The translations under genes and the position numbers were made by a program. The notes below the pieces were generated by a model. The model had not been told where the DNA came from, ran no database searches, and was given only the letters and a program-made list of their open reading frames with translations. From Bacteroidales bacterium UBA2716 (GTDB lineage Bacteria > Bacteroidota > Bacteroidia > Bacteroidales > UBA932), in contig DEKS01000174.1 of NCBI GenBank assembly GCA_002354005.1, forward strand, positions 1-14,639: a DNA stretch of 14,639 bases. Reading direction: 5' to 3'. Each line of letters opens with the position of its first letter. Positions within the stretch are counted from its first letter, which is position 1. Of the stretch, positions 1 to 6,922 are shown in pieces.

Positions 1-314
1 GGAATGTCCAGGGAAAGGGACAGTGCCTTGGCGAAGGACGTGCCCACCAGGAGCGAGCCCAGCAGTCCCGGGCCGCGGGTAAAGGCAATGGCCGTGAGGT
101 CCTCCGCAGCCACGCCGGCCTTCCGCAGCGCCTCCGATACCACGGGGACGATGTTTTGCTCATGCGCCCGCGAAGCCAGTTCCGGCACCACGCCGCCAAA
201 GTCCTTGTGCACCTGCTGCGAGGCAATCACATTGGACAGCAGCACGCCGTCCCGAATGACGGCCGCAGAGGTGTCGTCACACGAAGATTCTATTCCCAGT
301 ATAATGTCTGCCAT
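1..314 (-). CDS. tsaD: TsaD, tRNA t6A37 threonylcarbamoyltransferase (5' part only)
   Basis: This is the first 104 codons of TsaD (Kae1/Gcp family), which transfers the threonylcarbamoyl group from threonylcarbamoyl-AMP to A37 of ANN-decoding tRNAs in the cytoplasm. The start reads [19 protein letters not shown], the family's N-terminal ATPase-fold signature; [16 protein letters not shown] and the glycine-rich [18 protein letters not shown] segment follow. The metal-binding HxxxH region and the C-terminal half lie beyond the left edge. The ATG at 314 is supported by AAGGAA at 318-323 and by a TATCTTTG box further upstream. It is divergent from tamB. The product, t6A, is the substrate of MtaB encoded at 5687-6922. 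Identification is secure; whether the gene is intact beyond the window cannot be seen. Confidence 0.96.
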   Translation of the reverse strand, partial: MADIILGIESSCDDTSAAVIRDGVLLSNVIASQQVHKDFGGVVPELASRAHEQNIVPVVSEALRKAGVAAEDLTAIAFTRGPGLLGSLLVGTSFAKALSLSLDI

Positions 315-317
315 ACG

Positions 318-323
318 TTCCTT
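318..323 (-). promoter_or_regulatory. Shine-Dalgarno-like site of tsaD
   Basis: On the minus strand AAGGAA lies 3 nt before the ATG at 314. This is closer than the usual spacing, but it is the only purine-rich stretch there and agrees with the start that gives the canonical TsaD N-terminus. Confidence 0.5.
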
Positions 324-338
324 GTAAAAAATCGATTG

Positions 339-346
339 CAAAGATA
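339..346 (-). promoter_or_regulatory. Predicted -7 box of tsaD (TATCTTTG)
   Basis: The minus strand reads TATCTTTG, an exact match to the Bacteroidota -7 consensus TAnnTTTG. It ends 24 nt before the tsaD ATG, giving a predicted leader of about 20 nt that contains the AAGGAA site. No clear TTTG is seen at the -33 position. The box forms one end of the inverted repeat at 339-366. Confidence 0.6.
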
Positions 347-358
347 GTAATAAATTAC

Positions 359-366
359 TATTTTTG
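359..366 (+). promoter_or_regulatory. Predicted -7 box of the tamB operon (TATTTTTG)
   Basis: TATTTTTG matches TAnnTTTG. A TTG at 336-338 lies 20 nt upstream, where the -33 element (TTTG) is expected. Only 7 nt separate the box from the tamB ATG at 374, so a transcript made here would have almost no 5' leader. No ribosome binding site is visible. Confidence 0.5.
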
Positions 367-373
367 TAGATTA

Positions 374-3300
374 ATGAGACGCGTCGTCAAAATATTGGCA
401 TGGCTGCTGGGCCTGTTGTTCCTGCTCATCCTGGCAGGGCTCGTGGCCATTCAGTCGCCGCGGGTGCAAACCTTCATCACCAACCAGGTGGTGGAGCGCC
501 TGCGGGACCGGATAGACGCAGACCTGGATATCGGCCTGGTTACCCTGCGCCCCTTCGACGCCATCGTCCTCCACGATATTGTCATGAAAGACCCTGCGCC
601 GGTAGTGAGCGGCATGGATACACTGGGCCGCATAGACAACCTGACGGTCAAATTCAACCTCATGGGCCTGTTCCGGGACAGCGGCGTGCATGTGCGGCGC
701 CTCAAACTGGACGGCGGCGTGTTCAACCTTTCCATCGAACCGGACGAGGAGAGCCCCATCGGCTCCACCATGAACCTGTACCGCGTATTCCGCATCCATC
801 CCGAGGAGAGCGAGGAGCCTTCGGGATGGGGCAATCTGGTAAGTGCCAAATACGTGGAAGTGAGCAACTTCACCTTCCGCTACGCCAGCATTGAAAACGC
901 GCTGAATATGCTTGCAAACGGCCTCTTCTATGCAGAGGGGTCCATCGACTGGAACGATTTCACCGTGCACGTGGAAGACCTGGTAGCCGGCAACCTGGCC
1001 GTCAAAGACAACCTCATCACCGGCGAAGTACAGCGTCTCATCGCCCGGGAAACCAGCTCCGGTTTCCGCATTGGCATGGCATCGGCCCAGCGCGTACAAG
1101 TGGGCGAGAAAAACGTCACCATCGACGGCCTGCACCTGCAGAGCGAGCACACAGACGCCCATCTGAGCCGCTTTATCATGGACGGCGCCATTGACGATTA
1201 CGCCGACTTCATCCACAAAATCCGCCTGGATGCGTACATTGCGGACGGTTCCGTCATCTCCATGCCAACCATCAGTTATTTTTCCGACGGCCTGGGCGGC
1301 ATCAGTTTCGAAGGCCGCCTCCGCGGGCACGTGAGCGGTACGGTGGACCGCCTGCAACTGGATGCCCTCCGCATCGAGGACGACCATCACGACGTGCAGC
1401 TGCGCGGTCATGGCAGCATCACCGGCCTTCCGGACATAGAAGACACCTGGTTCCGGATGCAGCTGGAAGAGCTCCGCTTCTCGATGGCCGGCCTGGGCGG
1501 TTTCATCCGGTCCTGGGCGCCCGGGACCAACCTGGACCTAAAGAAACTGGCCCGCGGAGAGCACTTCAACTTCATCGGCCAGCTGGACGGCACCCTGGAC
1601 AACATGAAAGTCAAAGGCCATTTCCGCTCCCGCATAGGGCGCGTCCGGGCCGATGCCACCCTGAAAAATATCATCAATACCCACGCTCCCATCGTCATTG
1701 GCGGAGCCATTGAGACGGAGGATTTGCACCTGGGGCGCCTGCTGAACACATCGTCGCTGGGCCCGCTTACCATGAAAAGCGGCCTGGAGGCCACCCTGGA
1801 CAATAAAATCCACGTCCGGCTGGATTCCCTCCATATTTCCCGCCTGCAAGCCCTGGAATACGACTATTCGGACCTGTCGGCCGTGGGCGTGTACAACGAA
1901 GACTCTTTCGACGGGCGCATCATCGCCGCCGATCCCAACCTGAATTTCCTCTTCCAGGGCACCTTCAACCTGTCCCGCAATACGCAGAATGCCGTATACC
2001 GTTTCTTCGCCTCGCTGGGCTACGCAGACCTCTACGCCCTGCACCTGGATAACCGCCCGCATTCCAAGATCAGTTTCCAGGCATCGTCCAACATCCTGCG
2101 CACGGAAACCCGGGACCTGCTGGGAGACCTCCGCCTGAGCAATATCTGGCTGGAAAGCGAGACCGGCCGGGACGAACTGGGCGACGTTGTGGTGAAGGCC
2201 CATGCCAACGACAATGTGAGCCGTATCCGCCTGGAATCCGGTTTCCTGGATGGCACCTACGTAGGCGATGCCGCCCCGGCCCGCTTCCTCAACGACCTCA
2301 CCTACCTGGTCGTTCACCGGGATGTCCCGGCCCTGCTGGAAAAAGCCCCGGAGCCGTGGGAGGGCGCCTCTTACAAGCTGGAGATGAACGTGAAAGGCTC
2401 GCAGCTACTGTGGAATTTCCTGGTACCCGGCCTGTATCTGGAGAAAAACACCCGCCTGGCCCTCAATGTGGATAAAGCAGGCCTTGTAACCGCTCAGGTA
2501 AAATCCGGGCGCATTGCCTACAACGACAAATTCGTCAAAGACCTGCAACTGGACTTTGACAACGGCAACGCCGTGCAAACAGCCTCGCTCACCGGCAAGC
2601 AAATCTCCCTTTCCGGCGCACAAATCCTGAACAACCGCATTTCCCTGTTTGCCGACAACAACCAGGTGGGCTTTGGTTACACCTTCGACAACGAAGACCA
2701 GGAGAGCACCCATGCCGAGCTCTACCTTTCCGGAGACCTGGACCGGGACGAGGACGGTCTTACGGTGAGCGCCCGCGCCCTGCCGTCCAACATTTACTAC
2801 AAAGGCAACGGCTGGGGCATCTCCAGCGGCGAGATCCGCTACCGCAGCAAAGACTTTTCCGTGGAACAGCTCATGGCCCGCCACGACGACGAAATCCTGC
2901 TGGTAGACGGCGTTCTTTCTCCGGACCGCACCGACACGCTGAGAGTGACCATGGAGAAATTCGACATCGGCCTGCTCAATACCCTGAGCGGCCTGCTGCC
3001 CACGCTCGCAGGCCATGCCACGGGGAAAGCCCTGTTGCTCTCCCCTACGGCGCCTTCCATCGGCCTTGTAGCCAACATCCAGTGCGACTCCACCTATATC
3101 GCCGGCCAGCGGATGGGCCAGCTGACTATCGGAAGCAATTGGGACGAGACCGACAAACGCTTCAACCTGGAAGTGACGAATCTCCTGGCCGGGAAAAACA
3201 ACATCCACGCCCGCGGGTTCCTGCGGCCCTCCGACGGCGCCATCCAGGTTGCCGCCCACATGGACCGCTTCAACATGGGGTACGCCGCACCGTTCCTGAA

Positions 3301-4951
3301 AGATGTCTTTGCCCAGTTCGGCGGTTTCCTCAGCGGAGACGTGGGGCTGGACGGAACGCTGGAACAGCCGCACGTAAACAGTAGCGGCCTCAGGCTGGAC
3401 GACGGCCTGCTCCAGGTCGATTTCACCCGGGTGAGCTACCATGTTTCCGGTCCGCTTTCCCTGGACGACAAAGGCCTGCATTTCCGGCAGCTGCAGATTA
3501 CGGACGCGCTGGGCGGAACCGGCACCGTGCAGGGCAGCCTCCTGATGAACGGATTCAGGAACCTGGCCCTGGATACCCACTTGCAGCTCAAAGACATGAA
3601 GGTGGTGGAAATCCCCCGCGGCATGAATCCGCTCCTATACGGAAGCGCCACTGCCAGCGGAACGGCCTCCATTACCGGCCCGCTGAACCGGATCCTACTG
3701 GACGTAAACGCCACCACCACCCGCAGCGGCGACATGCATATCTCCCTGGGCGGAAGCGCCGAAGACCGTTCCAGGGAAATGCTCCGCTTCCGCCTGGCGC
3801 CCGAGGAGAGCGATCGCGACCCTTATGAGGTCATGATGGCCGCCCATACCCAAGAACAGGCCCAGAGCGACCTCCAGCTCAAACTCCGCATCCGCGCCAC
3901 CGATCAGATGCAACTGACGGTCGATGTAGATGCCGAGTCCTCCCTGAACGCCCGCGGAAGCGGCATCATCGACATTGACAGCCGGCTCTCGCAGGGCACC
4001 TTCTCCCTCAACGGAGACTATGCCATCTCGCAGGGAACGTTCCTGTTCTCGGCCATGAACCTGGTCACCCGCAAATTCACCATCCAGGACGGCAGCACCA
4101 TCCGCTTCAACGGCGACGTCATGAATACGGACCTCAACGTGCATGGTCTGTACACCACCAAGGCCAGCCTGTCCAACTTGCTGGCCGACGGCAGTGCCGG
4201 CAACCGCCGCACCGTGAACTGCGGCATCACCATTACCGGCCGGCTGAGCAATCCGGAGGTGAATTTCAGCATTGACATTCCGGACCTGAACCCTGCCACA
4301 CAGGCCCAGGTAGATGCCGCCCTGAACACGGTGGACAAGGTGCAGAAACAGTTCATTTACCTGCTCATCGCCAGCAACTTCCTGCCCAGCGAAGAGTCCG
4401 GCATCACCACGGCCGGCGGTTCCAACGTGCTGTTCTCCAATGTGTCCAGTATCATGTCGGGCCAAATCAACAACATTTTCCAGAAACTGAACATCCCGCT
4501 GGACATGGGCCTGAACTACCAGACCACCCAGGCGGGCAGCAATATCTTCGATGTGGCCCTGAGCACGCAGCTGTTCAACAACCGCGTCATCGTGAACGGA
4601 ACGGTGGGCAACAAAAAGCAGATTGACGGCACCTCCACCAACGAGGTCGTGGGTGACATTGACATAGAGGTTAAACTGAACCGGAGCGGCTCCATCCGCG
4701 TCAAGGCGTTCTCCCACTCGGCCGACCAATACACCTCGTACCTGGACAACAGCCAGCGGCACGGGGTGGGCTTCTCCTACCAGCGGGACTTCAATTCCTT
4801 CTGGGCCTTCCTGCGCACCATCTTTATGGGGCAGAAGAAACGCGAGGCCCTCATGTCGCAGGATATGCTGGAAGTGGGACAACACCATGTGTACTCCGTG
4901 CGCGAAGACGGAAAAATTCAGCAACAGGAAGAAGAAGAAGATAAAAAATGA
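374..4951 (+). CDS. tamB: TamB-like translocation and assembly module protein (AsmA-like/DUF490)
   Basis: A 1525-residue envelope protein of the AsmA-like TamB family. One N-terminal transmembrane helix (about residues 7-27) anchors it in the inner membrane, and the rest is a long chain of beta-strand repeats expected to span the periplasm. Family members are implicated in outer-membrane protein assembly and lipid transport to the outer membrane. The conserved C-terminal TamB domain lies at roughly 1080-1470, with the [21 protein letters not shown] and [18 protein letters not shown] stretches. The tail is acidic ([10 protein letters not shown]). The start at 374 is chosen because the next in-frame Met, near residue 70, would remove the membrane anchor. 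No TamA/BamA-like partner is nearby; the next gene starts inside its stop codon. Family assignment is secure; the exact role in this organism is inferred. Confidence 0.92.
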   Translation: MRRVVKILAWLLGLLFLLILAGLVAIQSPRVQTFITNQVVERLRDRIDADLDIGLVTLRPFDAIVLHDIVMKDPAPVVSGMDTLGRIDNLTVKFNLMGLFRDSGVHVRRLKLDGGVFNLSIEPDEESPIGSTMNLYRVFRIHPEESEEPSGWGNLVSAKYVEVSNFTFRYASIENALNMLANGLFYAEGSIDWNDFTVHVEDLVAGNLAVKDNLITGEVQRLIARETSSGFRIGMASAQRVQVGEKNVTIDGLHLQSEHTDAHLSRFIMDGAIDDYADFIHKIRLDAYIADGSVISMPTISYFSDGLGGISFEGRLRGHVSGTVDRLQLDALRIEDDHHDVQLRGHGSITGLPDIEDTWFRMQLEELRFSMAGLGGFIRSWAPGTNLDLKKLARGEHFNFIGQLDGTLDNMKVKGHFRSRIGRVRADATLKNIINTHAPIVIGGAIETEDLHLGRLLNTSSLGPLTMKSGLEATLDNKIHVRLDSLHISRLQALEYDYSDLSAVGVYNEDSFDGRIIAADPNLNFLFQGTFNLSRNTQNAVYRFFASLGYADLYALHLDNRPHSKISFQASSNILRTETRDLLGDLRLSNIWLESETGRDELGDVVVKAHANDNVSRIRLESGFLDGTYVGDAAPARFLNDLTYLVVHRDVPALLEKAPEPWEGASYKLEMNVKGSQLLWNFLVPGLYLEKNTRLALNVDKAGLVTAQVKSGRIAYNDKFVKDLQLDFDNGNAVQTASLTGKQISLSGAQILNNRISLFADNNQVGFGYTFDNEDQESTHAELYLSGDLDRDEDGLTVSARALPSNIYYKGNGWGISSGEIRYRSKDFSVEQLMARHDDEILLVDGVLSPDRTDTLRVTMEKFDIGLLNTLSGLLPTLAGHATGKALLLSPTAPSIGLVANIQCDSTYIAGQRMGQLTIGSNWDETDKRFNLEVTNLLAGKNNIHARGFLRPSDGAIQVAAHMDRFNMGYAAPFLKDVFAQFGGFLSGDVGLDGTLEQPHVNSSGLRLDDGLLQVDFTRVSYHVSGPLSLDDKGLHFRQLQITDALGGTGTVQGSLLMNGFRNLALDTHLQLKDMKVVEIPRGMNPLLYGSATASGTASITGPLNRILLDVNATTTRSGDMHISLGGSAEDRSREMLRFRLAPEESDRDPYEVMMAAHTQEQAQSDLQLKLRIRATDQMQLTVDVDAESSLNARGSGIIDIDSRLSQGTFSLNGDYAISQGTFLFSAMNLVTRKFTIQDGSTIRFNGDVMNTDLNVHGLYTTKASLSNLLADGSAGNRRTVNCGITITGRLSNPEVNFSIDIPDLNPATQAQVDAALNTVDKVQKQFIYLLIASNFLPSEESGITTAGGSNVLFSNVSSIMSGQINNIFQKLNIPLDMGLNYQTTQAGSNIFDVALSTQLFNNRVIVNGTVGNKKQIDGTSTNEVVGDIDIEVKLNRSGSIRVKAFSHSADQYTSYLDNSQRHGVGFSYQRDFNSFWAFLRTIFMGQKKREALMSQDMLEVGQHHVYSVREDGKIQQQEEEEDKK

Positions 4952-5670
4952 CCTACGGAAAATTATACCTTATTCCCACCCCGCTGGGAGACGGAGCGCC
5001 GGAAACCGTGCTTCCCGCACCCGTTTTTTCCCTGCTCCCCACCCTGCACCGTTTTGTAGTGGAGGAGACCCGCACGGCGCGGCGGTTCCTGTCCGCCGCC
5101 GGCCTCAAGGGGCACATCGGGGAGCTGGAGTTCCACGAGCTCAATGAGCACACGGCCCCCTCGGAAGTGGAGAAGTTCCTCCACCTGTTCGAGGACGGCA
5201 CCTCGGTGGGCCTCCTCTCGGAAGCCGGCCTCCCCGCCGTGGCCGATCCCGGCGCGCTGCTGGTAGCCCTGTGTCACCGGCACGGCATCGAGGTGGTTCC
5301 CCTGGTGGGCCCGTCGTCCCTGATGATGGCCCTGATGGCCTCCGGCCTCAACGGCCAGTCGTTTGCCTTCGTGGGCTACATCCCGGCCAAAACGGAAGAG
5401 CGCCGCACCGCCTTAAAGGCCTTGGAAAAGCGTTCCGCCGCCGCCCGTCAGAGTCAAATCCTCATTGAAACGCCCTACCGGAACGACTCCCTCTTTGCCG
5501 ATATGCTCCAGTGCCTGAGCGGCAACACGCGGCTGTGCGTGGCCGCCAACCTCACCTGCGAAGACCAGTTTATCCGCACCCGGACCATTGCCCAGTGGAA
5601 GGCCTCCCCTGTCACCATCGGCAAACGGCCGTGCGTATTTGTCATTCTGAGCGAACATTTGTCATTCTGA
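4948..5670 (+). CDS. RsmI-like SAM-dependent methyltransferase (short Bacteroidales paralog)
   Basis: A 240-residue tetrapyrrole-methylase-fold protein resembling RsmI, the enzyme that 2'-O-methylates C1402 of 16S rRNA. Visible motifs are LIPTPLGD (8-15), VVEETRTARRFL (37-48), LLSEAGLPAVADPGA (89-103), the glycine/serine loop VGPSSLMMALMASG (120-133) and IETPYRN (173-179). From memory of the family, it matches the second, short RsmI paralog of Bacteroidales, whose methylation target is not firmly known; hence no symbol. The ATG overlaps the tamB stop (ATGA), so translation is probably coupled; the AG-rich codons of TamB's Glu tail may help initiation. Residues 231-240 (FVILSEHLSF) and the stop codon are encoded by the repeat at 5638-5686. 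Family proteins normally end near the preceding KRPC segment, so the catalytic core is intact and only the tail is replaced. Confidence 0.88.
   Translation: MTYGKLYLIPTPLGDGAPETVLPAPVFSLLPTLHRFVVEETRTARRFLSAAGLKGHIGELEFHELNEHTAPSEVEKFLHLFEDGTSVGLLSEAGLPAVADPGALLVALCHRHGIEVVPLVGPSSLMMALMASGLNGQSFAFVGYIPAKTEERRTALKALEKRSAAARQSQILIETPYRNDSLFADMLQCLSGNTRLCVAANLTCEDQFIRTRTIAQWKASPVTIGKRPCVFVILSEHLSF
5638..5655 (+). repeat. Truncated copy 1 of the CHAERSEAS repeat
   Basis: TTTGTCATTCTGAGCGAA is identical to the first 18 bases of the next copy, starting 20 bp downstream, so this is a partial tandem duplication lacking the 3' hairpin arm. It is read as codons 231-236 of the RsmI-like gene. Confidence 0.85.
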
Positions 5671-5686
5671 GCGAAGCGAAGAATCT
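5658..5686 (+). repeat. Copy 2 of the CHAERSEAS repeat (hairpin-forming)
   Basis: A full copy running from TTTGTCATTC to GAAGAATCT. It contains the rsmI-like stop codon (TGA 5668-5670) and abuts the mtaB ATG at 5687. Predicted hairpin: ATTCT (5664-5668) pairs with AGAAT (5680-5684), then tandem G-A mismatches, then GC/GC closing a GAA loop; the tip GCGAAGC is at 5671-5677. It occupies the position where a ribosome binding site for mtaB would be. Confidence 0.85.
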
Positions 5687-6922
5687 ATGAAGATAGCGTT
5701 CAACACCTTAGGCTGCAAACTCAACTATGCAGAAACAGCCACCTACGAGCGCGGCTTGATGGCCGCCGGCTGGGAGGTGGTCCCCTGGACCGATGTGGCC
5801 GATGTATACCTGATCAACACCTGCGCCGTTACGGAGACGGCGGAGAAGAAATCCCGTAACCTGATCCGCCGGGCGCACAAGACCGCACCGGAAGCCCGGA
5901 TTGTGGTCACCGGCTGCTACGCAGAGCTCCGGAAGGAGCAGCTCATGGCCCTGGACGGAGTCTGGAGGGTCTTCGGTGCCAATGAAAAATCTCAGATAGT
6001 CAATACTCTATGTCATGCTGAGCGAAGTGAAGCATCTGTAGTTACTTTTGGAGCCTACAGTTCCGGGGAGGAACGGACGCGGGCGTTTTTGAAGGTGCAG
6101 GACGGGTGCGACAACTTCTGCGCCTACTGCACCGTGCCGTACGCCCGCGGGCGGAGCCGCAACATTCCCATCTGCGAGGTGGTGAAAATGGCCCGCAACA
6201 TTGCGGCGGAAGGCGTGAAGGAAGTGGTCCTCACGGGCGTAAACACCGGGGACTTCGGCCGCACCAGCGGAGAAAGTTTCCTGGACCTGCTCAAGGCCCT
6301 CAACCAGGTGGAAGGCATTGAGCGCTACCGGATTTCTTCCATCGAGCCCAATCTCATTACCCCCGAAATCGTGGACTGGATTGCCTCCGGAACCAAGTTC
6401 CAGCGGCATTTCCACATTCCGCTGCAAAGCGGCAGTGACACCTTGCTAAAGCGCGTAGGCCGGCGCTACGACACCGCCCTCTTCGCCTCCCGCATCGACT
6501 ACATCCGCCAGGCGATGGAACACCCCGGGGAGCCGCGCGTCTTCTTTGGGATTGACGTGATTGTGGGCCTTCCGGGAGAGACAGAGGAACTGTTCCAGGA
6601 AACCTATACCTTCCTAAAGGAGCGCATCCGGCCGGCCTTTATCCACGTGTTCCCCTACTCCCGCCGGCCCGGAACGCGGGCGGCGGAGTGGAAAGACCAG
6701 GTGCAGGACCGCATCAAGACGGAACGCGTAGCACGCCTGGAGGCCCTCTGCGAGGAACTCCACACCGCCTTTGTCCAGGCGCATAAAGGCCTGCATGAGA
6801 CGGTGCTGTGGGAATCGTCCCAGAAAGAAGGCCGTATGGGCGGCTATACCGGAAACTACATTCGCGTGGAGCGGCCGTTCGATGCCGCCCGCGTGAACCA
6901 ATTGGAGGAGATTGTCCTATGA
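5687..6922 (+). CDS. mtaB: MtaB, tRNA t6A37 methylthiotransferase (radical SAM)
   Basis: A 411-residue radical-SAM methylthiotransferase that converts t6A37 of tRNA to ms2t6A. The N-terminal UPF0004 domain carries the three cluster cysteines C10 (LGCKLN), C46 (NTCAVTE) and C77 (TGCYAE). The radical-SAM CxxxCxxC is C141/C145/C148 (GCDNFCAYC). Further motifs are IPLQSGSDTLLKRVGRRY, GIDVIVGLPGE and HVFPYSRRPGTRA. A TRAM-like RNA-binding segment with GGYTGNYIRVE sits at the C-terminus. The start at 5687 gives the family N-terminus MKIAFNTLGCKLN; no SD is visible because the repeat copy abuts the ATG. Residues 109-117 (CHAERSEAS) are an in-frame repeat insertion in the linker between the two domains. 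All six cysteines and the frame are intact, so the enzyme is probably active. Substrate choice (t6A rather than i6A) follows the family match. Confidence 0.93.
   Translation: MKIAFNTLGCKLNYAETATYERGLMAAGWEVVPWTDVADVYLINTCAVTETAEKKSRNLIRRAHKTAPEARIVVTGCYAELRKEQLMALDGVWRVFGANEKSQIVNTLCHAERSEASVVTFGAYSSGEERTRAFLKVQDGCDNFCAYCTVPYARGRSRNIPICEVVKMARNIAAEGVKEVVLTGVNTGDFGRTSGESFLDLLKALNQVEGIERYRISSIEPNLITPEIVDWIASGTKFQRHFHIPLQSGSDTLLKRVGRRYDTALFASRIDYIRQAMEHPGEPRVFFGIDVIVGLPGETEELFQETYTFLKERIRPAFIHVFPYSRRPGTRAAEWKDQVQDRIKTERVARLEALCEELHTAFVQAHKGLHETVLWESSQKEGRMGGYTGNYIRVERPFDAARVNQLEEIVL
6011..6037 (+). repeat. Copy 3 of the CHAERSEAS repeat, inside mtaB
   Basis: A 27-bp copy starting TGTCATGCTGAGCG, differing from copy 2 at three positions over the shared 26-base core. 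ATGCT (6015-6019) pairs with AGCAT (6031-6035); the tip is GCGAAGT (6022-6028). It is translated in frame as CHAERSEAS within mtaB. Confidence 0.88.
6904..6910 (+). promoter_or_regulatory. Shine-Dalgarno site fixing the start of the PhnP-like gene
   Basis: GGAGGAG lies 8 nt before the ATG at 6919, near-ideal spacing and the strongest SD in the window. It decides in favour of 6919 over an in-frame ATG at 6808, which lies deep inside mtaB. Confidence 0.8.

Larger units (their letters stand above)
339..366. repeat. Inverted repeat joining the two divergent -7 boxes
   Basis: Arms of 13 bp (339-351 and 354-366) flank a central AA and differ from perfect complementarity at one position only. The inner 7 bp, TAGTAAT/ATTACTA, are perfect. 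The outer ends are the two outward-facing TAnnTTTG boxes for tsaD and tamB. It could be an operator for a dimeric regulator, or a consequence of two AT-rich promoters placed back to back. Confidence 0.65.

Noticed and set aside
4..327. Plus-strand open frame of 107 codons at the left edge
   Set aside because: It is antisense to the tsaD N-terminus, which carries unmistakable family motifs.
371..1411. Long minus-strand open frame (346 codons) opposite the start of tamB
   Set aside because: It lies antisense to a clear tamB frame, has no family motif, and is rich in Val/His/Gln/Ala as expected from reading GC-rich codons backwards. The same applies to open frames at 1538-2317, 2405-3580 and 3695-4924.
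5638..6037. CRISPR array from the repeated units
   Set aside because: Spacing is irregular (20 bp, then about 350 bp of coding sequence), copies are interspersed, and no cas genes are present.
6808..6918. Upstream in-frame ATG for the PhnP-like hydrolase
   Set aside because: It would overlap mtaB by over 100 bp. The ATG at 6919 has a strong GGAGGAG site, an ATGA coupling with mtaB and the family N-terminus.
5687..6922. mtaB as a pseudogene because of the repeat insertion
   Set aside because: The insertion keeps the frame and lies in a linker; all six cluster cysteines and the downstream radical-SAM motifs are present.
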